A stretch of DNA of 64,000 nucleotides. Source: Pseudomonadales bacterium. GTDB lineage: Bacteria > Pseudomonadota > Gammaproteobacteria > Pseudomonadales > Azotimanducaceae. Shown in pieces: positions 1-7,540 of the stretch (the first letter of the stretch is position 1; every line of letters starts with the position of its first letter). The stretch lies in assembly GCA_012103505.1 (NCBI GenBank), contig WLWP01000001.1, positions 2,604,001 to 2,668,000 of the forward strand. The letters run 5' to 3'. The notes beneath the pieces are model-generated. The model saw only the letters and a list, made by a program, of their open reading frames with translations. It was not told the origin of the DNA and searched no databases. A program made the translations under genes and the position numbers.

Positions 1-2
1 AG

Positions 3-935
3 CCTAACAAGTTACAGCACTGTTTCTATGGCTCACGCCGAGCGCCCATCGAGAGGACAGACATGTCCTGCGGACCGTTTCGCATAGAGATTTTGGAACC
101 GATGAAACGTGTCCGCGTCGTGCTCGAAGACAATGACAGCGGTATCACGTGCGACATCACCTTTAGCGCCCGTACCGCGTCAATCGAGGAAGCACATCAA
201 ACGCTTTGGCAAGGCGCTCGACGCGTTATGGATGCGACGCGCTTCGACCAGTTTGGTCGCTGGTCAGGAACGATCCATCATCCGGAAGGAACTATTGAAG
301 TCGACGATCGTATCTGCCACGGCACGAAGGACCGTTCCTGGGGTGTTCGCGGTGTTGGCGAACGCGAGTCAGGTGGTGCACCTATCGTGCCAGACGGAAT
401 CTGTTTCGTTTGGGCACCTCTTTTCTGGGACGATCATGTGACCCACGCGATCTTTTTTGATGGACCTAAGGGCGAAGCCTTAGTGCGTGAAGGCATCGTT
501 GCACCGCTGTATGACAGTGAAGCTGAGATACCTGGTGTGCTAGATGGCCATGATGAGCGTATGGCCACCGCAAGGCATCGAATTAACTACTTACCCAACA
601 CAAGGCTGGCCGAGTCTGCTGAGATCGATCTTGTCAGCCATAACGACGAAACTCGAACCATTCACCTCGAACCAATCTTAAAGTTTCAGATGAAGGGTTT
701 GGGCTATGGCCATCCAGAGTGGGGACAAGGCATGTGGCAAGGAGAGCTCGAAACTGGCAGCGAGTCCTTCGATCCAAGGCAGCTCGACATGCTCGCTCGT
801 GAACACCTGCATACACAACAGGTCGTTCGCGCACGCGATGGTGAGCGAACAGGCATCGGTGTACTCGAACAAGTGGTCGTAGGACCCTATGCGCCGGGTG
901 GTTTTACCGAGTTCTTTGACGGCGCCAAGGAGTAA
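3..935 (+). CDS. 5'-truncated protein, DUF7064/DUF7065-like
   Basis: The frame is open back to base 3. The codons before the first in-frame ATG (base 63) read like real protein (CFYGSRRAPIER), so the true start lies left of the window and the ATG at 63 is probably internal. About 310 residues remain. The style, with GPFRIEILEP near the N-terminus, recalls proteins carrying paired DUF7064 and DUF7065 domains, a family of unknown function; this is from memory, not a search. It lies 6 bp before the phosphotransferase gene on the same strand, so the two are probably co-transcribed. I cannot assign a reaction. Confidence 0.7.
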   Translation, partial: PNKLQHCFYGSRRAPIERTDMSCGPFRIEILEPMKRVRVVLEDNDSGITCDITFSARTASIEEAHQTLWQGARRVMDATRFDQFGRWSGTIHHPEGTIEVDDRICHGTKDRSWGVRGVGERESGGAPIVPDGICFVWAPLFWDDHVTHAIFFDGPKGEALVREGIVAPLYDSEAEIPGVLDGHDERMATARHRINYLPNTRLAESAEIDLVSHNDETRTIHLEPILKFQMKGLGYGHPEWGQGMWQGELETGSESFDPRQLDMLAREHLHTQQVVRARDGERTGIGVLEQVVVGPYAPGGFTEFFDGAKE

Positions 936-941
936 CTCGCG

Positions 942-1991
942 ATGCCCGTCGTTGCCCATCCAAGCCAAGTCACCCCAGAATGGTTAACGAACGTTTTACG
1001 TGACTGTGGTTTTACAGGATCTGTAAGCGACATTGCATGGCAAGACATAGGTGCTGGGCAAGTAGGCGACAATGCTCGCTTCGATCTCCAAGTGGATGGC
1101 GATCTGCCAACCTCAGTCGTAGGTAAGTTCCCTTCTAGTGATCCTGTTAGCAAGCAAACCGGTATCGACGGACGCAACTACGCAAGAGAAGTATTTTTCT
1201 ATACTGAGCTTGCCCATAGCGTTGACATACAAACACCGCAAGTCTTCACAACAGAATTCGACCCTAGTAATCATGACTTTGTCGTGCTGATGGAAGATCT
1301 CGCACCAGGCACACAAATCGATCAGATGTCCGAATGCACGGTCGATGAAGCCGCTCTCGCACTCGAGCAGCTGGCCAAACTGCACGGACCGCGATGGGCA
1401 GATACGACCCTCGACCAACATCACCTGTTACAACGAGATCCAACAGCGACCACCGACATCGGTGATCTGTATCAAATGGTTCAACCGGGATTCCTAGAGC
1501 GCTATCAAGAACGGTTAAACGAGTTCGATGTGATAGTTGTCGATCGCTTTGGCCATCTGCAGAACGCCTATCACGATCACACTAGTGACCAGACACTCAT
1601 CCATATCGACTATCGCCTCGACAACATGATCTTTGGTGGGCCATACCCACTGACAGTTATTGACTGGCAGTCAATAAATATAGGTTGTGCGTTTAACGAC
1701 GTCAGCTACTTCATGGGGACCTCTCTATCTCCGGAACGACGGGCGGCATCCGAGCGCGACCTGCTCAAGCACTACTTAGAAATCCTCGCAAGCTATCAGG
1801 TGATCCTTGATTGGGACTCATCATGGAGACTCTACCGGCACTACGCTCCAGCCGGTCTCACAATGGCTGTTATCGCCTCAATGATCGTCGGTGAAACAGA
1901 TCGTGGTAACGAGATGTTTATGACGATGGCCAAGCGCAGCATCGCGATGAGCGAAGATCTCGATGCGCTTGAGTTACTAGGCGCAACATAG
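942..1991 (+). CDS. phosphotransferase family protein (APH/ecdysteroid-kinase-like)
   Basis: A 349-residue cytoplasmic kinase-fold protein of the aminoglycoside phosphotransferase/choline kinase superfamily. The catalytic loop HIDYRLDNM (about residues 222-230) has the Brenner-type HxDxxxxN pattern, and VIDWQ about 12 residues later is the metal-binding counterpart of DFG. An N-terminal lobe with VGKF (lysine candidate for ATP binding) and YAREVFFY precedes it. Members phosphorylate small hydroxylated molecules; the substrate is not predictable here, and resistance is not implied. It follows the DUF7064/7065-like gene after 6 bp, which suggests a functional pair. Confidence 0.85.
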   Translation: MPVVAHPSQVTPEWLTNVLRDCGFTGSVSDIAWQDIGAGQVGDNARFDLQVDGDLPTSVVGKFPSSDPVSKQTGIDGRNYAREVFFYTELAHSVDIQTPQVFTTEFDPSNHDFVVLMEDLAPGTQIDQMSECTVDEAALALEQLAKLHGPRWADTTLDQHHLLQRDPTATTDIGDLYQMVQPGFLERYQERLNEFDVIVVDRFGHLQNAYHDHTSDQTLIHIDYRLDNMIFGGPYPLTVIDWQSINIGCAFNDVSYFMGTSLSPERRAASERDLLKHYLEILASYQVILDWDSSWRLYRHYAPAGLTMAVIASMIVGETDRGNEMFMTMAKRSIAMSEDLDALELLGAT

Positions 1992-2065
1992 GCACCTAAC
2001 CTACCTGATCTCAAGGAAGGATGGTGTTAACCTGAACATCACGTCGAACGAGAGAGGGAAGAACC

Positions 2066-2353
2066 ATGCCAAGATACGTTATTCAACGAGACATCCCAGA
2101 AATAGGCTCTGCAGAACGGGACGCGCTACGTGAGGCGTCGCAACAATCCAACGGTGTTCTCGCGGCAATGAAGTCTGAAAACAAGAACATTCAGTGGGAA
2201 CATTCTTATGTGACTGGGGACAAGACTTTCTGCATCTACATTGCAGACGACGAAGCCTTAATCCAGGAACACGCTGAACGCAGCGGCTTCCCAGCGACAG
2301 AAGTCACCGTAGTTAAGGGTATGATCGATCCAGTGACTGCCGAGGCGAGTTAG
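2066..2353 (+). CDS. DUF4242 domain protein
   Basis: A 95-residue soluble protein beginning PRYVIQRDIP, with the ferredoxin-like alpha/beta pattern and the VTGDKTFCIYIADDEALIQEHA segment typical of DUF4242 (SCO4226-type nickel-binding proteins; exact role unknown). A good ribosome site (GAGAGGGAAGA) precedes the ATG. It stands 74 bp after the phosphotransferase on the same strand and is convergent with the next gene, so it may end a three-gene transcript. Confidence 0.8.
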   Translation: MPRYVIQRDIPEIGSAERDALREASQQSNGVLAAMKSENKNIQWEHSYVTGDKTFCIYIADDEALIQEHAERSGFPATEVTVVKGMIDPVTAEAS

Positions 2354-2368
2354 CCTTATATTCCGAAA

Positions 2369-3232
2369 CTACTTGAAGCTGTCGATCACGCTCGCGAACT
2401 GCAAAACATCGTCCGGCGTTTTGATTGGGGAATACATTCCGAGCATCGGCGAGACCGGCACCATGATTCGATCCACGCCGAGATCGACGAGCTTTGGGAT
2501 GTCATCAAGACTCTCGGGGATGCTCGCAGTAACCTCGATATCCGCTGGATCTCTGTCATGTTTGCGAGCAGTCTCTCGAACTATCTGAACTAGCTCTTCC
2601 GAAACGCCTCTTGCCGGAAAAAAACCATCGCCCAATCTACCCGCACGTCTTGCCGCTGCTGGGCTGTGGCCACCTACGATAATCGGTACAGTGCCATTGA
2701 CTGGTTGTGGTCGACAGTAGGCGTCCTTGAATGAGACAAAGTCACCCTCGAACGTAGGTGCTTCCTGTTCCCACAGGGCTCGCATGGCATGGATATATTC
2801 ATCAGTTCTTTTCGCCCGTGTGTCAAAGTCCGCACCAATGGCATCGAACTCTTCTCGCAACCACCCCACGCCAATGCCCAGTAACACACGTCCATTGGAC
2901 ATATGATCCAGGGTAGCTATCTGTTTCGCTGCGACAACGGGGTTGTGCTGCGGCAGGATCAGGATCGCAGTACCAAGTTTTATAGTGCTCGTGCGCGCAG
3001 CAAGGAATGACATCCAAATCAACGGATCGGGCAAAGGAATATCCACCCGCCCACCGGCCATCTTGCCATCATCAGAGTAGGGGTAGAGAGAAGCGTGCCC
3101 CGCTGGCACGATCGTATGCTCTACCGTCCAGGCAGAATCAAACCCGGCCTCTTCCCCCGCTAGCAGTAGATCTGTCGCAGCCGAAAGATCTGTGTACGGT
3201 CCTGTGTTGCAATATCTCAGTCCAAATTTCAT
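2369..3232 (-). CDS. LLM class flavin-dependent oxidoreductase (luciferase-like)
   Basis: A 287-residue TIM-barrel enzyme of the bacterial luciferase-like superfamily, close in style to the F420-dependent TIGR03619 group. Visible marks: AWTVEHT near residue 35, LGTAILILPQHNPVVAAKQ near 88, the glycine-rich GRVLLGIGVGWLREEFDAIG near 115, and PIIVGGHSPAAARRAGRLGDG near 185. The start has a strong AAGGAGG ribosome site. Members use F420 or FMN to oxidise or hydroxylate varied substrates, so neither cofactor nor substrate can be told here. It is one of three such enzymes in the window. Confidence 0.85.
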   Translation of the reverse strand: MKFGLRYCNTGPYTDLSAATDLLLAGEEAGFDSAWTVEHTIVPAGHASLYPYSDDGKMAGGRVDIPLPDPLIWMSFLAARTSTIKLGTAILILPQHNPVVAAKQIATLDHMSNGRVLLGIGVGWLREEFDAIGADFDTRAKRTDEYIHAMRALWEQEAPTFEGDFVSFKDAYCRPQPVNGTVPIIVGGHSPAAARRAGRLGDGFFPARGVSEELVQIVRETARKHDRDPADIEVTASIPESLDDIPKLVDLGVDRIMVPVSPMLGMYSPIKTPDDVLQFASVIDSFK

Positions 3233-3284
3233 AGCGTCCTCCTTCCATCGAATGTAGCATCAAGCGCCAGGGGAAGGGAGCAAT

Positions 3285-4856
3285 ATGAGCGATATCGAGA
3301 CAGCCAAGTCATCGGCAGATGCCGTCTTCGAAAAGAAAAGTTACCAGTGGTACGTGCTCACCGTCCTTACCATCGTGTATGTGTTCAATTTCATAGACCG
3401 CAATATCCTCAGCATTCTCGGCCAGTCTATAAAAGACGACCTGGGCATCAGCGATACAGCGTTCGGCTTCTTGGGCGGAATCGCATTCGCGATTTTTTAT
3501 ACGTTCATGGGCATACCGATCGCTCGTTTGGCCGACAAAAAATCGCGCAAAGTGATCCTGAGCGTCTGCCTGGCGATCTGGAGTGCGATGACTGCGTTGT
3601 GCGGCTTGGTACAATCTTTTGCCCATTTGGTCTTATGTCGCATTGGTGTCGCCGTCGGTGAAGCTGGTGGTAGCCCGCCCTCTCACTCCATCATTTCCGA
3701 CTTGTTTCCAGAAGAGCGCCGAGGTACAGCCCTCGGTATCTATGCACTCGGGATCCCCATCGGTTCAGCCATCGGTTTTCTCGCCGGTGGTTGGATCAAC
3801 GAAATTTTCGGTTGGCGGGAGGCTTTCCTAGTTGTCGGTATTCCTGGGATATTTCTTGCGCTGATCGTCTATTTCACAGTGAGAGAGCCGCCCCGAGGAT
3901 TTTCTGAGATAAAAAAACAGAAGGCAGAAGAGGACGCGCCACCGTTAAAAGAAGTGTTGCCATACTTGTGGTCCAAGCGAAGTTTTCGCTATATGTCGAT
4001 AGCCGGAGCGTTACATGCCTTTGTTGGCAATGGCGTTGGCCTCTACATCCCAATGATGTTCGAACGATCTCACGGCCTTGGTACGGGTGAAATCGGTACT
4101 TGGCTGTTTTTCCTCGGCTTCTTCGGCATGGTTGGCACTTTTGGTGCGGGCTGGCTCTGCGACAAAATGGGAAAGAACGACAAGCGTTGGTATCTTTGGA
4201 TACCAGGGGTCGCCACCCTCCTACACGTGCCGTTTGCGATCTTCACCTACCTTTATCACGACCCCCAGATCGCTCTGATTGTCTACGCCGGAGCGTACAT
4301 ATTGGGTCATGCCTATCTCGCTCCTACTTTCGCAATGACACAGGCATTGGTCACTGTGCGAATGCGTGCGCTCGCAGCCAGCATCCTGCTCTTTATTCTC
4401 AACATCATCGGTCTTGGCCTTGGCCCGCAGATCACAGGGATTTTGTCCGACGTGCTGTTCGAATTCACTGAGCTTGGTCCAGACGCACTTCGTTGGGCTA
4501 TGTTGTTAGTACTGTCTTTTAATGTCGTCTCAGCTGTTTTATACATCTTCGCAGCCAAATTCTTGCGCAACGACCTACCCAGCGCGAGCACCGGCGAAGA
4601 AGCAGGCGGTACGCAAACTACGTTTTGTTCGTGCTCGTACTTGTTTACATCTTCAACTTCATTGACCGCAACATCCTCTCCATCCTTGCCGAAGACATCA
4701 AGGCTGACCTCGGTGTTGGCGACGCGGAAATGGGCTTTCTCTACGGTACTGTCTTTGCGGTTTTCTACGCAGTTTTTGGTATTCCGTTGGCACGCTTTGC
4801 TGATGTCTGGACTCGCCGCAGTCTCGTTTCAGCCGGCCTCGGATTCTGGAGTCTGA
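3285..4856 (+). CDS. MFS transporter, spinster-like, with an out-of-frame tail
   Basis: An inner-membrane MFS permease with 12 predicted helices. FNFIDRNILSIL lies in the first helix, motif A (GIPIARLADKKSRK) follows helix 2, and VGEAGGSPPSHS lies near helix 4. The start has an AAGGGAG ribosome site. Family homology ends around base 4610, at a hydrophilic stretch after AAKFLRNDL. The remaining ~80 residues are rich in Ser/Thr and are an out-of-frame reading of the next MFS gene. No stop codon exists in any frame between the end of this module and the conserved start of the second. Inserting one base near 4605-4609 would join the two modules. Substrate unknown. Confidence 0.8.
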   Translation: MSDIETAKSSADAVFEKKSYQWYVLTVLTIVYVFNFIDRNILSILGQSIKDDLGISDTAFGFLGGIAFAIFYTFMGIPIARLADKKSRKVILSVCLAIWSAMTALCGLVQSFAHLVLCRIGVAVGEAGGSPPSHSIISDLFPEERRGTALGIYALGIPIGSAIGFLAGGWINEIFGWREAFLVVGIPGIFLALIVYFTVREPPRGFSEIKKQKAEEDAPPLKEVLPYLWSKRSFRYMSIAGALHAFVGNGVGLYIPMMFERSHGLGTGEIGTWLFFLGFFGMVGTFGAGWLCDKMGKNDKRWYLWIPGVATLLHVPFAIFTYLYHDPQIALIVYAGAYILGHAYLAPTFAMTQALVTVRMRALAASILLFILNIIGLGLGPQITGILSDVLFEFTELGPDALRWAMLLVLSFNVVSAVLYIFAAKFLRNDLPSASTGEEAGGTQTTFCSCSYLFTSSTSLTATSSPSLPKTSRLTSVLATRKWAFSTVLSLRFSTQFLVFRWHALLMSGLAAVSFQPASDSGV

Positions 4857-6175
4857 TGACGGCAGCGTCCGGGCTAGCGAAATCTTTTGGTGTGCTTGCA
4901 GCTTGTAGAATCGGTGTCGGGATAGGCGAAGCAAGCGCATCCCCTGCTGCATATTCCATGCTTTCTGATTACTACCCACCACGCCTTCGAGCGACCGTGA
5001 TCGCAATCTACGCGGCTGGGGTCTACATCGGCGCAGGGATTGGCATCTTCCTCGGTGGCTACATACTTGAATGGTGGGCGACCACCTATCCCACCGACGC
5101 CCCGTACGGACTGAAAGGCTGGCAAGTCGCATTTATGGCTGTCGGCATCCCTGGCCTCATCATGGCAATTTGGGTCCGCACGCTACGAGAACCTACGCGA
5201 GGAATTAGCGAAGGTCTTGTCACTGAAAAACATCCCCATCCGTTTCGTCTCCTCGGCCAAGAGCTGCTGGCGGTCGTGCCACCTTTCAACTTGGTAGGTC
5301 TAAGGTCGCACCCTAAAGTCCTACAAACCAATTTAAAACTCGCTGCGCTGATAGCACTCACAGCCTGGTTCTTGATCTGGCTGACCGGTAGCTTCGCTCA
5401 GTGGATCACAACTAGTTTTGGTGTCTGGGTAACAGTCACGTGGGCACAATCGCTCAAGATTAGGGATCCAGCTACCTATGGCATGATGTTTGGCTCCAAG
5501 GCTTTTATCTACACAATGTTAGCGTTCCCGATGACCGCCTTTATCGGTTATGGCGCTGGCTTTTGGATTCCGCCCCTTTTGTTAAGGGTACATGAAGTAG
5601 GTGCTGCTGAAGTTGGACTCTATCTCGGTCTAGGCGCTGCCTTGGGTGGCTTTACCGGGATCACGTTAGGAGGCATGTTAGCTGACAGACTCAAGCAAAT
5701 ATTCCCAAGTGGCCGCATTGTCCTCGGCTATATCGTCATTGCCGGAAAAGTTCCGCTTTTGCTGTGGCTACTTTATAGCGACAGCCTCATGGCGGCTTAC
5801 ATCATTAACTTCTTCCTAACTGCGTTCTCTGCCTGTGGCGGCGGCGTGCCACCAAGCACCGCAAGCGACCTTGTTATGCCCAGAATGCGTGCTGTTGCCG
5901 GTGCCTATTATATTTTGCTAAACACGTTCATCGGCTTAGCACTCGGCCCCTACGTGATCGGCGAAATTTCGGACGTACTGCACGCCGGTGGTATGGACGA
6001 GGCCTCCTCACTCAGAGCGGCGATCGCGATAGCGCTCCTCAGTCTGATTCCTGCATTGTTCTTTCTTATCATGGCCCAGCGTCATCTCGCAAAAGACGAA
6101 AGCACTCGTCTCGATCGAGCACGAGCACTGGGCGAACCTGTTGATGAACTACTGGCTGGTAAACCGACAGCTTAG
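4625..6175 (+). CDS. MFS transporter, spinster-like (second module, start missing)
   Basis: A second spinster-like MFS module with FNFIDRNILSIL in helix 1, FGIPLARFADVWTRR as motif A and IGVGIGEASASPAAYS near helix 4. Two extra hydrophobic helices lie mid-protein, around bases 5330-5450. The only candidate start in frame is TTG at 4625, which falls inside the first helix and has no good ribosome site. The residues just upstream in the same frame (RRYANYV) look like genuine protein. The reading frame is therefore probably the second half of a fusion, or a gene whose start was lost. Restoring one base gives a single open frame of 963 residues from 3285. Substrate unknown. Confidence 0.75.
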   Translation: MFVLVLVYIFNFIDRNILSILAEDIKADLGVGDAEMGFLYGTVFAVFYAVFGIPLARFADVWTRRSLVSAGLGFWSLMTAASGLAKSFGVLAACRIGVGIGEASASPAAYSMLSDYYPPRLRATVIAIYAAGVYIGAGIGIFLGGYILEWWATTYPTDAPYGLKGWQVAFMAVGIPGLIMAIWVRTLREPTRGISEGLVTEKHPHPFRLLGQELLAVVPPFNLVGLRSHPKVLQTNLKLAALIALTAWFLIWLTGSFAQWITTSFGVWVTVTWAQSLKIRDPATYGMMFGSKAFIYTMLAFPMTAFIGYGAGFWIPPLLLRVHEVGAAEVGLYLGLGAALGGFTGITLGGMLADRLKQIFPSGRIVLGYIVIAGKVPLLLWLLYSDSLMAAYIINFFLTAFSACGGGVPPSTASDLVMPRMRAVAGAYYILLNTFIGLALGPYVIGEISDVLHAGGMDEASSLRAAIAIALLSLIPALFFLIMAQRHLAKDESTRLDRARALGEPVDELLAGKPTA

Positions 6176-6207
6176 GACAAACACGCCAGTGAACAGGTCA
6201 AAGGGCG

Positions 6208-7233
6208 TTACCCGAGTAAGTCCATTGCTTGCTCCAGCGTAGCTGTGTGCCCGCCTTCGCCGGGTAGAATTCTTAGTGTTAAGCCATTGATGCCGACTTC
6301 AGCATAGGATTTGAATCGCTCCCGCACCATGTCCGGGGTCCCTATCGCACCGAACTCTGTGACCATCGCATCGGGCACCCGCTTCGCAGCATCGTCACGT
6401 TTGCCCTTGATCCATAGATCCTGGATCGCCAGAGCATCATCGGTATAACCAGCCCGTTTAAATGCATCGTTGTAGAAATTCGTATTTGCGGAACCCATCG
6501 CACCCATTTGGAAAGCCACTCCGGGTCGTAACTTGTCGATTAAGCCGTCTACATCTTCGCCGATCGCGACCGTACAAGCGGCGTTGAGGAAAATGTCATT
6601 CAAAGATCTTCCAGCGCCTTCTGCTCCAGCTCGAATATGTGCGAGGTGCGCTTCTGCATGGTCTGGCGAGAACGAGGTACCTAACCAACCATCAGCCGCA
6701 GCACCAGTGAACTCAAGCGACTTTGGAGCGAGCGTTGCCAAGTAAATCGGAATCTCCGCGGGTGGGTGATCCAACCGCAAAGGCTTACCTTCGCCACCGG
6801 GACGCGGTAGATCAAAGTGTTCGCCGCTAAACGCTAACTTTTCGCCAGCAAATGCTTTGCGCAGTATCGCTACTGTTTCTTTAAGACGTCCCAACGGTTT
6901 TGCATAGGCAACGCCATGCAACCCTTCGACAACCTGCGGACCGCTCACGCCCAAACCCAACAAGAACCTGCCTTCCGATAGCTCGTTCAAAGACAGCGAT
7001 GTCATCGCGGTCATCGACGGGCTTCGAGCACTAATTTGCATAATGCCCGTGCCGAGCTTCATACGTTCTGTCTTGGCTGCCAAATAGGCGAGCGAAGTAA
7101 CCGCATCTGATCCCCATGCTTCTGCTGACCAAACACTATCGACGCCTAGATTCTCCGCAGTTTGCACAAGACCGACTAGCTCCCGCGCATTACTCCGCGC
7201 ATATCCTCCCACCGCAATTGCCGCTTTCAGCAT
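6208..7233 (-). CDS. LLM class flavin/F420-type oxidoreductase
   Basis: A 341-residue luciferase-like TIM-barrel protein of a different subfamily from the one at 2.4-3.2 kb (TIGR03559/TIGR03617 style). Visible: VDSVWSAEAWGSDA near residue 32, LGTGIMQISARSP near 62, SEGRFLLGLGVSGPQVVEG near 87, IPIYLATLAPKSLEFTGAAADGW near 162. The start ATG has a GAGGG box. It converges with the MFS pair (33 bp apart) and is divergent from the riboswitch-controlled receptor. Cofactor could be F420 or FMN. Confidence 0.85.
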   Translation of the reverse strand: MLKAAIAVGGYARSNARELVGLVQTAENLGVDSVWSAEAWGSDAVTSLAYLAAKTERMKLGTGIMQISARSPSMTAMTSLSLNELSEGRFLLGLGVSGPQVVEGLHGVAYAKPLGRLKETVAILRKAFAGEKLAFSGEHFDLPRPGGEGKPLRLDHPPAEIPIYLATLAPKSLEFTGAAADGWLGTSFSPDHAEAHLAHIRAGAEGAGRSLNDIFLNAACTVAIGEDVDGLIDKLRPGVAFQMGAMGSANTNFYNDAFKRAGYTDDALAIQDLWIKGKRDDAAKRVPDAMVTEFGAIGTPDMVRERFKSYAEVGINGLTLRILPGEGGHTATLEQAMDLLG

Positions 7234-7352
7234 AAGACCCTCAAATTTCTGTGTTTACTAAATGTCTGTGATCTTACCTCTAAAACAACTGACGATCTTG
7301 GTTCCTGCGCGTATGGAAGGTGCGCCCAATCGAGTGAGAAAACCTACACTCC

Positions 7353-7381
7353 TCGACAATGGATCGTGCTTACGTTTAAAT
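7353..7381 (+). promoter_or_regulatory. sigma70-type promoter of the TPP riboswitch transcript
   Basis: TCGACA (7353-7358; five of six match TTGACA), a 17-bp spacer, and TTAAAT (7376-7381; four of six match TATAAT). The predicted start point near 7388 falls at the first base of the aptamer, which supports both calls. The 308-bp gap between the genes at 7233 and 7541 is otherwise occupied by the riboswitch; 7234-7350 shows nothing recognisable. Confidence 0.55.
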
Positions 7382-7389
7382 GTCCGCCG

Positions 7390-7493
7390 ACCTAAGGGGG
7401 GGCGAAAGCCTGAGATGCCGTGTTGTGCAACGAATTGTTGGCAGCGGTAAACCCTTCGAACCTGATCCGGGTAGTTCCGGCGTAGGGATAGGT
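7390..7493 (+). promoter_or_regulatory. TPP (thiamin pyrophosphate) riboswitch aptamer, THI element
   Basis: The conserved aptamer elements are all present and in order: the G-run then CTGAGA (7410-7415), and a 3' half that starts ACCCTTCGAACCTGATC at 7451 and continues GGGTAGTTCCGGCGTAGGGA to 7488, matching the THI-box consensus. Helix P1 can form between 7390-7394 (ACCTA) and 7489-7493 (TAGGT); P2 is formed by the G-run and the CCCT. The aptamer is on the + strand directly in front of a TonB-dependent receptor, implying that the receptor is repressed when thiamin pyrophosphate is plentiful. Confidence 0.93.
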
Positions 7494-7504
7494 GATCCGC
7501 ATCA

Positions 7505-7540
7505 CTCCTTAGGCAATCTCGAGCTTGCAAAGGAGCAAAT
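7505..7540 (+). promoter_or_regulatory. riboswitch expression platform: Shine-Dalgarno sequestering helix
   Basis: CTCCTT (7505-7510) is exactly complementary to the ribosome site AAGGAG (7530-7535), which lies 5 nt from the ATG at 7541. The same strand can instead pair with the aptamer's 5' side: 7391-7399 with 7505-7513 gives nine pairs, one of them G-U. The two structures exclude each other. With TPP bound, 7391-7399 is held in P1/P2 and the anti-SD is free to close the ribosome site. Without TPP, the long-range helix captures the anti-SD. This predicts control of translation, not termination; no T-run is present. Confidence 0.75.

Noticed and set aside
4600..4630. Programmed -1 frameshifting between the MFS modules
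   Set aside because: No X-XXY-YYZ heptamer in the correct phase and no stop codon that would need to be bypassed; a missing base is simpler.
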